A stretch of DNA of 24,680 nt from Lentisphaerota bacterium (GTDB taxonomy: Bacteria; Verrucomicrobiota; Kiritimatiellia; RFP12; UBA1067): assembly GCA_022839525.1 (NCBI GenBank), contig JALHET010000002.1, positions 1 through 24,680 on the forward strand, read 5' to 3'. The first letter of the stretch is position 1, and every line of letters begins with the position of its first letter. A program made the position numbers and the translations under genes. The notes beneath the pieces were generated by a model that was given only the letters and a program-made list of their open reading frames with translations, was not told the origin of the DNA and did not search any database. This document shows positions 1 through 6,814 of this stretch, piece by piece.

Positions 1-1
1 C

Positions 2-490
2 GGCGTGCCCGCCGGCGTCTCCCCCGAGGATTTGCAGGGCAAACGCGCCCCCGAAACTTACACGAGCATGGTTTACGCAAAGCCTTTCGAGGGCGACCTG
101 CGCATGACGGTCGACATGGCGTTCACATACCGCATGGCGCCGCTCATCGTTTTGGCTCCAGAGCTCGGCAAAGACGCCGCGGGCCGGGCGGAGTACCGCG
201 AGCACTTTGAAATCTGCGTCTACAACGAAGGCGTGAACGTCTGGCATCATTTTTTCATAAACGGGAAACCCTCTTACAAAAAGGTGGCCTTCGCCAAATT
301 CCCGCTCGCGCCGGACACGCGCTACGCGCTGGAGGTTGAACTCAAGGGCAAGCTGATGACTGTCAAGATCGACGGCCACACGTTCGGTTACGCCGACGAG
401 TCGTTGCCGGAGAAACGTTACCTCGGGATCACCGGATGCGAAGGCCTGAACCGTTTCTACAGCATGTCCGTCACGCAGCCCCTCAAGTAA
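2..490 (+). CDS. C-terminal part of a secreted beta-sandwich (DUF1080/LamG-like) protein, 5' truncated
   Basis: The frame is open from the first bases of the window, so the true start lies upstream. About 160 residues are visible. They alternate strand-like stretches with the pattern of concanavalin-type jelly rolls: an ExFExCVYNEG segment, a WHHFFINGKP turn, LEVELKGKLMTVKIDGHTFGY (written here only as a landmark near residues 110-130), and a closing GITGCEGLNRFYSMSV strand. The phrase 'measure of a small ligand, KIDG, GI.G.EG..RF..M.V' is typical of DUF1080 (3-keto-disaccharide hydrolase) and LamG-like domains in this kind of bacterium. I infer a glycan-binding or keto-glycoside-hydrolysing domain. 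The next gene on the same strand is a polysaccharide lyase, 259 bases after the stop, which fits a glycan-processing locus. Specific family assignment is uncertain because the N-terminal half is missing. Confidence 0.6.
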   Translation, partial: GVPAGVSPEDLQGKRAPETYTSMVYAKPFEGDLRMTVDMAFTYRMAPLIVLAPELGKDAAGRAEYREHFEICVYNEGVNVWHHFFINGKPSYKKVAFAKFPLAPDTRYALEVELKGKLMTVKIDGHTFGYADESLPEKRYLGITGCEGLNRFYSMSVTQPLK

Positions 491-638
491 AGCACCGGGA
501 TGACGCCTTGCCTGTCTTGAGAGACCGACGGGCCAGCCTTTCACTCCGACCCCTCTCCTTCCGCCTCACTTCGGGTCAACACGCAACCCCCTCACCAACC
601 GGTTACGTTTTCTGCGACACGCGATCTTTTCACACTCT

Positions 639-661
639 CCCGGCTTGTCTTTGAGGCCGGG
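639..661 (+). terminator. weak stem-loop between the truncated gene and the lyase
   Basis: CCCGGC at 639-644 pairs with GCCGGG at 656-661 around an 11-base loop. There is no T-run after the stem, so this is only a weak candidate for a transcription end. The rest of 491-749 shows no other clear gene or site. Confidence 0.2.
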
Positions 662-749
662 TGACCGTACCATATCCCCATGCGTTGGCTCTATTGACGC
701 CTACCATTCCGGTTGAGCCTTGTCGGCCGCTATCTCCTTTCGATTATCC

Positions 750-3458
750 GTGAAAACAACAATCCTTCCCATTCCCCTGCTCTTCGGTCTTCCCTGCGTG
801 CTTGTCGCCGCACCAGCGAAGCGTACGCTGGTCTATCAGGCGGAGTCCGCCCAAATAAACCCGGAGCGCGCCGAGATCGTGGCGCAGGCCTCGTTTAGTG
901 ATGGACGGGGCGTCGCGCTCAAGGACGGCATGGCTGCCGCCAGTCCGACAAACGGAGCGCCTCCGGATCTCATCTTTTCCGTCAACGAACCGGCCGCCGG
1001 ACGTTTCGTCCTGCGTACCTACGCCGCCGTGGACGATGCCGGCGCCGAACAGATGCGCCGCGCCACCAGCAAGCATCACTCGCTATTCGCCGATATCCAG
1101 ATCGACGCGCGACGCCCCACGCGGCGTGTCGTATTTGTCCCGTGGAGCGCGCCAGAGTCCTGTACGCAAGTCTTGGGCATTTTCGACCTGACCAACGGCG
1201 CGCAATCAATCACGTTCTGGCTGCCGCCCCATGTGCGGCTTGACCGGCTCGAAGTGCACCCCTACCGCGTGCCGGCCGTGCCGAAAGAGGCGGCCGCATA
1301 CCGTCCACCCGTGCGGCCGCCTCCCGGCCACCCGCGCCTGTGGGTCACCAGCAACACGCTCGCGGACGTCCGTTCCCGTCTTGCCCATCCGGAGCATGCG
1401 GCACAGTGGCGCACTGTCCTCGGACTGGCGACCAAGCCCCTGAAGGTCTCTTTTCCGGATGACGACGAAATGACCTACAACACGGCGCTGGAACGCGCTG
1501 CGGCTGCCAAGGCGTTTGTCTGGCTGATGACCGGCGACAACCAACACGGCCTTGAGGCGGTCCGTTTGATGCGCGAGTACCTGTCGCGTGTCTCCTTTGG
1601 CAATCTGCTCGATATCACACGTGAAACCGGTGCCGCGATCTACACCGCCGCCCTCGTTTACGACTGGTGCCACGCGCTCTGCACGCCCGCCGACCGCGCG
1701 ATCCTGCGCCGCCACATGCTGCGCCTCGCGGAAGAGATGGAGTGCGGCTGGCCGCCCTTCAGGGGGTTGATCGTCAATGGGCACGGCAACGAGGCCATGA
1801 TCAACCGCGACCTCCTTGCCATGGGCATCGCGCTGTACGACGAAGACCCCACGCCCTACCGCTACTGCGCCTACCGCATTCTAGAAGAACTCGTCCCCAT
1901 GCGGCGTTTCGAGTATCAGTCGCCGCGCCACAATCAGGGAGTGAGTTACGCGACCTACCGCTTCGGCTGGGAAATGCACGCGGCCTGGCTCTTCCGCCGC
2001 ATGTCCGGAAGAGAAGTGTTTGACCCCAACATCAAAACCGTGCCGCTCTACTGGCTCAATATGCGGCTACCGAACCTGGAGATGCTGCGCGACGGTGACG
2101 GCGTTCCCTCCGGACGCTACAATTACACGCAGACCGCCCTGCTCTGCTACGCCTACAACGGCGACCCGATTCTTAAAGGCGAGTTCCAACGACAGGGCGG
2201 TAAGGCCGATCCCCTGCTCTACCTGCTGCTCAACGACCCCGCACTCCGCCCCGTGCAGGGGTTTGACACCCTGCCGACCACCATCGACTTCGGCCCGGTG
2301 CTGAGCAGCATGATCGCCCGCACGGACTGGAACATCGGCAGCAACGCGAACAACACGGTCGTTGCGGAGATCAAGGGCGGCGGCCATCATTTCGGCAACC
2401 ATCAGCATGCGGACGCCGGCGCGATCCAGCTCTACTATCGCGGCCTGCAAGTCGCGGATCTCGGCCAATACGGATTTTACGGCACCCCGTACGACATGAA
2501 CTTCAACAAGCGCTCCATCGCGCACAGCATGCTGCTGGTGTTCGATCCCAACGAGAAGTTTCTCAATAAGCCGGCCAACGACGGCGGTTCGCGCTTTCTT
2601 CAAAGCGCTCCGCGCACGCTTCAGCATCTTCAGGAGACACCCCTTTTTCGTTACGGACGCAAACTCGCGTGCGGCTTCGGCCCCGGCGCCCTGCGCCCCT
2701 CGTACAGCTACTACGCCGCCGACCTGACCGCCGCGTATAGCGACAAGGTCGCCTCGTTCACTCGCTCGTTTTGCTTCCTCAACCTCGGCAAGCCCAGCCA
2801 TCCCGCATGTGTGATCGTTCTGGATGATATCCGCACCGCCGATCCCAGTTTCAAGAAATACTGGCAGGTCAACACGCTGAAAACGCCGCACCGCACGCCG
2901 CAGGGCGTCCAGCTTCACAACGCTGAGAGCGGCGTGACGGGCCGGGTCGATGTCTGCGTGCTGCGCCCCGCATCGGACGACCGGACCATCGAGATCAAGA
3001 GCGGCGCCGACGTTTACGATGTGTTCGGCTACACCGTCACGCCGCCCGCCGCCAACAGACCTGAGGCCAACGGTCACCGTGCGCTCGTTTCGCCCAAGCA
3101 AGCGCGTGCGCAAGACACCTTCCTCGTCCTGATGCAGGCGCATGACGATGCCGCAACGCCCCTGCCGCACTCACTCTCCGAGACTGCCGACCACATGATC
3201 CTCCGTATCGCCGACCGGATCGTCTGCCTGTCACGCGGCGGCAAGCTGTTCAGCGGCACCCTTGACATTTCAGTGCCTACGGACGGCACGCGCTACGAGG
3301 TTGTGCTGGCCGGTTTCGCCGCAGGCACATGGCGTATCGACGGACCGCAAGGCAAGACAACGGCCGACTGCGCCGCCGGCAACCACACGCTCTTTTTCAC
3401 AACCGCAGGCGGACAGTGCCGGATCACTCGGAATATTGAATCTGCGAGTTTCCCGTGA
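750..3458 (+). CDS. heparinase II/III family polysaccharide lyase (PL21-like), secreted
   Basis: I take the GTG at 750 as start because it gives a classic signal peptide (KTTILPIPLLFGLPCVLVAA, cleavage near AAP); an upstream TTG at 720 would bury it. The product is 902 residues. After an N-terminal beta domain (about 25-195) comes an alpha-toroid beginning at the PPGHPRLWV motif. HGNE gives His345 and Glu348, and a Tyr lies exactly 55 residues after that His (Tyr400). This is the spacing I recall for His202/Glu205/Tyr257 of Pedobacter heparinase II. Downstream, GNHQHADAG gives His551 and His553, Asp570 follows 17 residues later, and SIAHS gives His592; these match the catalytic His406 and the zinc ligands of that enzyme. 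The C-terminal half is the beta-sandwich heparinase II/III fold. It should cleave an acidic glycosaminoglycan or similar uronate polymer by beta-elimination in the periplasm or outside the cell. The fold is clear; the substrate is inference. Confidence 0.85.
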   Translation: MKTTILPIPLLFGLPCVLVAAPAKRTLVYQAESAQINPERAEIVAQASFSDGRGVALKDGMAAASPTNGAPPDLIFSVNEPAAGRFVLRTYAAVDDAGAEQMRRATSKHHSLFADIQIDARRPTRRVVFVPWSAPESCTQVLGIFDLTNGAQSITFWLPPHVRLDRLEVHPYRVPAVPKEAAAYRPPVRPPPGHPRLWVTSNTLADVRSRLAHPEHAAQWRTVLGLATKPLKVSFPDDDEMTYNTALERAAAAKAFVWLMTGDNQHGLEAVRLMREYLSRVSFGNLLDITRETGAAIYTAALVYDWCHALCTPADRAILRRHMLRLAEEMECGWPPFRGLIVNGHGNEAMINRDLLAMGIALYDEDPTPYRYCAYRILEELVPMRRFEYQSPRHNQGVSYATYRFGWEMHAAWLFRRMSGREVFDPNIKTVPLYWLNMRLPNLEMLRDGDGVPSGRYNYTQTALLCYAYNGDPILKGEFQRQGGKADPLLYLLLNDPALRPVQGFDTLPTTIDFGPVLSSMIARTDWNIGSNANNTVVAEIKGGGHHFGNHQHADAGAIQLYYRGLQVADLGQYGFYGTPYDMNFNKRSIAHSMLLVFDPNEKFLNKPANDGGSRFLQSAPRTLQHLQETPLFRYGRKLACGFGPGALRPSYSYYAADLTAAYSDKVASFTRSFCFLNLGKPSHPACVIVLDDIRTADPSFKKYWQVNTLKTPHRTPQGVQLHNAESGVTGRVDVCVLRPASDDRTIEIKSGADVYDVFGYTVTPPAANRPEANGHRALVSPKQARAQDTFLVLMQAHDDAATPLPHSLSETADHMILRIADRIVCLSRGGKLFSGTLDISVPTDGTRYEVVLAGFAAGTWRIDGPQGKTTADCAAGNHTLFFTTAGGQCRITRNIESASFP

Positions 3459-3474
3459 AGATGGTATAAGCGGA

Positions 3475-3488
3475 GAACGTTGAACGTT
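3475..3488. repeat. heptad phrase, GAACGTT twice
   Basis: Two exact copies of the 7-base unit GAACGTT lie between the lyase and the nucleotidase. Each contains the palindrome AACGTT. It belongs to the same 7-base scheme as the blocks at 4225-4245, 5644-5692 and 5700-5720. Confidence 0.5.
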
Positions 3489-3512
3489 GCCTAATCATGT
3501 CGCATCCCCTTT

Positions 3513-3530
3513 TTCTGCGCCTTTGCGGCC
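3513..3530. repeat. nonad phrase, two 9-base units
   Basis: TTCTGCGCC is followed directly by TTTGCGGCC, two degenerate copies of a 9-base unit. It is followed by a CAACCC and an eight-T run just upstream of the nucleotidase start. Phrases of this kind also occur with 9-base spacing at 7952-8073. Confidence 0.4.
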
Positions 3531-3558
3531 AACCCTTTTTTTTGCTATTTTATGGGGC

Positions 3559-4167
3559 ATGCGGATCTATATCGACTTTGACGACGTGTTGTGCGAGACC
3601 GCACGCCACCTCTCTGACCTGGCGCGTGAGCTGTTCGGCCGAAATGTGCCGTACGAGGCGATTTCCGGGTTCGATCTCAAAAAAGCCTTCGCCCTTTCGG
3701 AGCCGGAGATCCGCAGTTTGATGGAACACGCGCACCGCACAGGGTTCCTCACGGACATCGTGCCCGTGCCCGGCGGGTTGGAAGCCGTCTGCACATTGGA
3801 GGCCCGCGGCCACGAGCTCGCGATCGTCACGGGGCGCCCCGCGTCCAGCCACGAAGGTTCCTGCGGGTGGTTGCGCAAACACGGCCTTGGCCATCTCGAC
3901 CTCATCTATGTCGATAAATACGGGCGCGCCCCCGAGGTTCCACTGCAGAATACACCCGCAACGCTGAACCGCGAAGCCTTCGCGGAGATCCCTTTCGACG
4001 TCGCCATCGATGACGCGCCGGACGCGCTGGATCTGCTCGCGAGTCGCCAGGACTGCATGGTCATCATCTACGACCGCCCGTGGAACCGGACGTACGCGCA
4101 GGCGGCCAACATGCGCCGCAGCGCCTCATGGCCAGAAATCGTCAACCTGATCGGAAGCCTCTCATGA
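3559..4167 (+). CDS. HAD-superfamily 5'-nucleotidase-like hydrolase (NT5C-type)
   Basis: The ATG at 3559 puts the HAD motif I (IDFDDV, Asp6 and Asp8) right at the N-terminus, as in the family, so I prefer it to upstream in-frame starts. The product is 202 residues with no signal peptide, hence cytoplasmic. Motif II is VTGRP (Thr91), a likely motif III Lys is in DKYGR (Lys120), and motif IV is IDDAPDA (Asp151, Asp152). The phrase YDRPWNRT near the C-terminus is characteristic of the deoxyribonucleotidase (type C) branch. The expected reaction is removal of phosphate from a nucleotide or similar small phosphoester with Mg2+; the precise substrate cannot be read from sequence. Its stop codon overlaps the start of the tiny lipopeptide-like ORF (ATGA), suggesting translational coupling. 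Confidence 0.75.
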   Translation: MRIYIDFDDVLCETARHLSDLARELFGRNVPYEAISGFDLKKAFALSEPEIRSLMEHAHRTGFLTDIVPVPGGLEAVCTLEARGHELAIVTGRPASSHEGSCGWLRKHGLGHLDLIYVDKYGRAPEVPLQNTPATLNREAFAEIPFDVAIDDAPDALDLLASRQDCMVIIYDRPWNRTYAQAANMRRSASWPEIVNLIGSLS

Positions 4168-4250
4168 AGCCCCATGCCTTTGTTTTTCTTGCCTTCGGAC
4201 TTCTCTGCGGAGCAGGCTGCCTGACTGTCACCTCTCACCCTCAACCTTAA
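4164..4250 (+). CDS. tiny 28-residue lipopeptide-like ORF
   Basis: The ATG at 4164 overlaps the stop of the nucleotidase gene as ATGA, and the TAA at 4248-4250 sits directly in the ribosome-binding site of the next gene (AAGGA, 4249-4253). The peptide has a hydrophobic core (FVFLAFGLL) followed by CGAGC, which loosely resembles a lipobox, then a short polar tail. The tail is encoded by the 7-base periodic block at 4225-4245. It could be an entericidin-like mini-lipoprotein, a leader peptide coupling translation of its neighbours, or the head of a lipoprotein gene truncated by the repeat. It is too short for homology; I see only position and composition. Confidence 0.3.
   Translation: MKPHAFVFLAFGLLCGAGCLTVTSHPQP
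4225..4245. repeat. heptad phrase, three 7-base units
   Basis: CTGTCAC, CTCTCAC and CCTCAAC follow one another without gaps. They share the pattern (C/T)(T/C)TCA(C/A)C-like at a strict 7-base period, matching the spacing seen in the other phrases of this region. Confidence 0.5.
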
Positions 4251-4259
4251 GGAATCTCC

Positions 4260-4727
4260 ATGCACTGGAAACAGGAATTCGACCGTGTGTTGCCGCTGCT
4301 CGGGCACCGCAACTGGATCCTCGTCGTCGACAAGGCCTACCCTTACCAAAGCGCGCCGGGCATCACCTACCTCGACACGAAAGCCCCGCTGCCGGACGTT
4401 CTCGGGCGCGTCGTGTCGGCCATCTCCTCCTGCACGCACATCAAACCGGTCTTCTACACCGATCAGGAGATGGGGTTCCTCTCCGGGGATCTCGCGCCCG
4501 GCGTCGAGGCGTTCCGCGCCGAAACTGAGAAACGTTTGGCCGGAGCCCATACGCAGACCCTGCCGCACGAGTCGGTCTTCAAGAAACTGGACGAGGCGTC
4601 AAAACTCTTCCACGTCGTCGTCCTGAAGACGGAGTGTACGATTCCTTACTCGTCGGTCTTTATCGAGCTTGACTGCGCCTATTGGAGCGGCGACAAAGAG
4701 AAAGACCTCCGGGCAAAGATGAAGTGA
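4260..4727 (+). CDS. RbsD/FucU-family sugar mutarotase-like protein
   Basis: The product is 155 residues, cytoplasmic, with AAGGA placed 6 bases before the ATG. The N-terminal motif LLGHRNWILVVDKAYP carries the conserved His16 and Asp24 of the RbsD/FucU fold (His20/Asp28 in RbsD). The C-terminal segment VVVLKTECTIPYSSVFIEL matches the family's closing strand with its conserved Thr-x-x-x-Pro-Tyr turn. Family members interconvert pyranose/furanose or alpha/beta anomers of ribose or fucose. The substrate here is not readable, and the central part is more divergent than E. coli RbsD or FucU. It is the last plus-strand gene before convergent lipA, whose 3' end it overlaps by 49 bases. Confidence 0.7.
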   Translation: MHWKQEFDRVLPLLGHRNWILVVDKAYPYQSAPGITYLDTKAPLPDVLGRVVSAISSCTHIKPVFYTDQEMGFLSGDLAPGVEAFRAETEKRLAGAHTQTLPHESVFKKLDEASKLFHVVVLKTECTIPYSSVFIELDCAYWSGDKEKDLRAKMK

Positions 4728-5599
4728 CAAACAAAGGCCGTCTGACCCTCTTCGTGGTAGGAGCTTCGCACGAGCGGTTCGCTCGCCACAAACCCGAACC
4801 CGAGCGCGTACGCCCTGTCGCGGATCTCCCCGAACTCGGCGGGCTCGACGTAGCGCGCGACCGGAAGGTGCCGCGGGCTGGGCTGCAGATACTGCCCGGC
4901 GTAAAAGATGGCGCATCCGGCGGCGCGGGCATCGCGCAGGGTCTGCTCAATCTCTTCCCGTGTCTCGCCGAGCCCGAGCATCAGGCTGGTCTTGGTGATA
5001 AGCCCCGCTTCCGAGGCTTGGCGCAGCACGGCCAGCGACCGCGCGTAGTCCGCCTGCGGGCGCGCCTGCGGGTAGAGGCGCGGCACGGTCTCAAGGTTGT
5101 GGCCGAAAACATCGGGCCGCGCGCGGATCACGGCCGCGATGTCGTCCGTCTTGCCGCCGAAATCAGGCACGAGCACTTCGATCAGCGTGCCGGGCACGGC
5201 CGCGCGGATCGCCTCCACGGTTTCCGCCCAAAGCGCGGCGCCGCCGTCAGGCAGGTCGTCGCGCGTGACCGACGTGACGACCACCTCTTTGAGGCCGGTC
5301 TCCTTCACGGCGGCGGCCACGCGCCCCGGCTCTTCCGGATCGGGCGGCAGCACGGGCCGCTTGTCCACATTGCAGAAACGGCACCCCCGCGTGCATCGGT
5401 CGCCCAGAATAAGCACCGTGGCGCGGCCGCACGCCCAGCACCGGCCGAGGTTGGGGCAGAACGCCTCCTCACACACGGTATGTAGCCCGTACGCCCGCAA
5501 CCGGTCTTTGGTGGCTTGAAACAGCCCGTTCTGGCCAACCTTCACGCGGATCCACGGCGGCTTCCCGCCGCACCCCGCCATCGCCCCCGTTTCATTCAT
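4679..5599 (-). CDS. lipA: lipoyl synthase (radical SAM)
   Basis: This enzyme inserts two sulfurs into protein-bound octanoyl groups to make lipoyl cofactors. From the ATG at 5599 the product is 306 residues, the usual size. The auxiliary cluster motif CEEAFCPNLGRC supplies Cys43, Cys48 and Cys54. The radical SAM motif CTRGCRFC supplies Cys69, Cys73 and Cys76, and the C-terminal RSSYH (278-282) holds the Ser that ligates the auxiliary cluster. GLGET and the HNLETV strand are also canonical. Alternative starts are ATG 5608, ATG 5581, or an in-frame ATG at 5698. The last would translate the palindromic repeat at 5644-5692, so I reject it; no start has a strong SD. A 24-residue tail follows RSSYH and runs into the mutarotase gene. 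No lipB or lipoate-acceptor gene is in view. Confidence 0.93.
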   Translation of the reverse strand: MNETGAMAGCGGKPPWIRVKVGQNGLFQATKDRLRAYGLHTVCEEAFCPNLGRCWACGRATVLILGDRCTRGCRFCNVDKRPVLPPDPEEPGRVAAAVKETGLKEVVVTSVTRDDLPDGGAALWAETVEAIRAAVPGTLIEVLVPDFGGKTDDIAAVIRARPDVFGHNLETVPRLYPQARPQADYARSLAVLRQASEAGLITKTSLMLGLGETREEIEQTLRDARAAGCAIFYAGQYLQPSPRHLPVARYVEPAEFGEIRDRAYALGFGFVASEPLVRSSYHEEGQTAFVCHFIFARRSFSLSPLQ

Positions 5600-5643
5600 G
5601 TCTCCCATTAAACCAAATCGCGGCGGGTCTGCAAACAACGTTA

Positions 5644-5692
5644 GAACGCCGAACGCCGAACTTTGAAGTTCTGAGTTCGGCGTTCGGCATTC
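5644..5692. repeat. 49-base palindromic block of seven heptads
   Basis: Seven consecutive 7-base units fill exactly 49 bases. The first three start with GAAC and the last four end with TTC. The left arm GAACGCCGAACGCCGAAC (5644-5661) pairs with 5675-5692 at 17 of 18 positions. Inside it, GAACTT and AAGTTC around a TG centre form a nested second palindrome (5658-5671). It lies 45 bases upstream of the chosen lipA start, so it would be in or near that gene's leader. Confidence 0.75.
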
Positions 5693-5699
5693 AACCAAC

Positions 5700-5720
5700 T
5701 TGTAACGTGTAACCTGTAAC
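5700..5720. repeat. heptad phrase, NTGTAAC three times
   Basis: TTGTAAC, GTGTAAC and CTGTAAC follow without gaps, a 7-base tandem phrase that begins 8 bases after the palindromic block. Confidence 0.6.
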
Positions 5721-5976
5721 CCGCCAACCCCCGTGCCCGGTGCCGCCCATCACTCAACAGGGTGGATAAAAACAGGGAAGGAGTGTTTCAGGCGGTAGGC
5801 TTTCAATTTCGGATCATTCGTCGGGAACAGCGCGTGCCCGGCAGGGGGTGTAACATGTTGTCTGTAAATTCATTTAAAGGGCCAGTTATCCCCCTTCGGG
5901 AACCCTGGCTTGAAAAAAGGCGGGGCACGGCTATCCTTACTTTGCTGTGTCACAAAAAAAGAAAGGAATAAAAGCC
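5721..5976. other. intergenic region between the lipA leader and the transposase remnant
   Basis: No convincing gene is present; a 69-codon open frame here has no family features. There is a stem with GCCAG (5881-5885) and CTGGC (5905-5909) enclosing a CCC-cttc-GGG inner hairpin, followed at once by the possible promoter described next. AAGGA at 5963-5967 is a reasonable ribosome-binding site for the remnant starting at 5977. Confidence 0.4.
5910..5937 (+). promoter_or_regulatory. possible sigma70-type promoter before the transposase remnant
   Basis: TTGAAA (5910-5915) and TATCCT (5932-5937) are separated by 16 bases. The boxes are partial matches, so this is tentative. Confidence 0.25.
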
Positions 5977-6354
5977 ATGACCCACGAAGAGAAAGGTACC
6001 GCCATGGAGGCGGTTTTGCAACCGATATTTGAGCGGGGCTTCGAGGGGCTCGGGGAGGTGGTCTCCTCGGTGTTGAACTTCGCCATGCTTGTCGAGCGCG
6101 AGAAGGCGCTCGGCGCGGCTCAGGTTCTGCGCATGAGTGCGTCGACGATGGAGCGCATCCTCCGCAAGCAGGACAAACTCGCCAGACTTGAGGCGCAAGG
6201 AGAACTCTCCCGTGCTCCTGAGCAGGAGACGTTCCCGAGGACGCAACGGAACCAATCCGGGCTTCAGGGGGACAACTGCGCTTCGCCACGTAGGCGCACA
6301 CACCGTAAAAGCTGCCCGTCCCTATCCCATTGTACTCCCCACAAAAAACACTGA
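5977..6354 (+). pseudogene. transposase remnant, IS256-like N-terminus joined to another fragment
   Basis: The ATG at 5977 has AAGGA 9 bases upstream. The first ~45 residues (AMEAVLQPIFERGFEGLGEV, then FAMLVEREKALGA) resemble the N-terminal region of mutator/IS256-type transposases. The expected YER...GYRNG segment does not follow. Instead the frame runs into LRMSASTMERILRKQDKL, which resembles the helix before the DDE core of integrase-type transposases (LLxMSxATIDRxL). A neighbouring frame then reads GRNGTNPG, also reminiscent of that group. The rest is low-quality sequence ending in KKH. I infer two decayed transposase pieces, the trace of repeated insertions at the left edge of the accessory island. 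It is unlikely to make a working enzyme. Confidence 0.45.
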
Positions 6355-6361
6355 ATCACCG

Positions 6362-6396
6362 CAGGCCGAAGCATGCGGACGAAACATTCCGGCCTG
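6362..6396 (-). terminator. possible stem-loop after the C39 cassette
   Basis: CAGGCCG (6362-6368) and CGGCCTG (6390-6396) form a perfect 7-base inverted repeat with a 21-base loop, 60 bases past the stop of the small secreted protein. There is no T-run immediately after the stem on the minus strand, so function is uncertain. Confidence 0.25.
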
Positions 6397-6456
6397 AATT
6401 GGAAAGCCACGGCCGGGTGGAACGGACGACGTGGTCAGAGGACTCAGGCTGAAGGA

Positions 6457-6765
6457 TTATTCGCCGCTGGACGAGGAGGCCGCTGCGGCTGCAAGTAGGC
6501 CGCAGATCAAGATAACAGCCAATATACCCAGCGCAATGTCACCTGAATCGCCACATTGGATATCTGCAAGCGTTGGCTCCGAAGATGTTGAAGCCAACTG
6601 ATTGCATTCCTGCTGAGTGAATGGCACGGGCTGTTCGGAAACAGGCAACGTTAACCGGTTCTGCTGAGTGTCGGCTATGGCTTTGCTCACTCCGAGCAAC
6701 AACGTGATGCACACGCACAACACGGTGGTGTATCTGTGCAGTCTCGAATTTCGATTCATCGTCAT
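6457..6765 (-). CDS. small secreted protein with C-terminal membrane anchor, partner of the C39 peptidase
   Basis: The ATG at 6765 has AAGGA 5 bases upstream and gives 102 residues. Residues 1-31 form a signal peptide (basic SRLHRY, hydrophobic TTVLCVCITLLLG, cleavage AIA|D). The mature part is a short polar stretch with two cysteines (Cys54, Cys71). A CGDSGD motif then precedes a single hydrophobic segment (77-96, IALGILAVILICGLLAAAAA) and a SSSSGE tail. No enzymatic domain is visible. It sits 49 bases downstream of the C39 peptidase gene on the same strand and is surely co-transcribed. Topology and placement recall PA2779-type proteins that accompany PA2778-type C39 lipoproteins, which are uncharacterised. 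It may be the peptidase's substrate or membrane partner; that is inference. GC is near 50%, far below the flanking genes. It lacks a double-glycine leader. Confidence 0.65.
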   Translation of the reverse strand: MTMNRNSRLHRYTTVLCVCITLLLGVSKAIADTQQNRLTLPVSEQPVPFTQQECNQLASTSSEPTLADIQCGDSGDIALGILAVILICGLLAAAAASSSSGE

Positions 6766-6814
6766 TTCATTCCTTTTATTGGCTGTGTCTGTATTGGTCG
6801 GCCAGACGTACATA

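Noticed and set aside
436..654. 72-codon frame after the truncated first gene
   Set aside because: Overlaps the 3' end of the real gene in another frame; composition is Arg/Ser/Pro/His-rich and featureless.
2067..3170. 367-codon antisense frame within the lyase gene
   Set aside because: Overlaps catalytic and zinc-binding codons of a convincing lyase and shows no recognisable motif.
5762..5971. 69-codon open frame before the transposase remnant
   Set aside because: No ribosome-binding site, no family pattern, and it crosses a hairpin and a possible promoter.
6457..6765. classical double-glycine bacteriocin precursor
   Set aside because: It has a cleavable Sec-type signal peptide and a C-terminal anchor, no GG leader, and no ABC exporter is adjacent.
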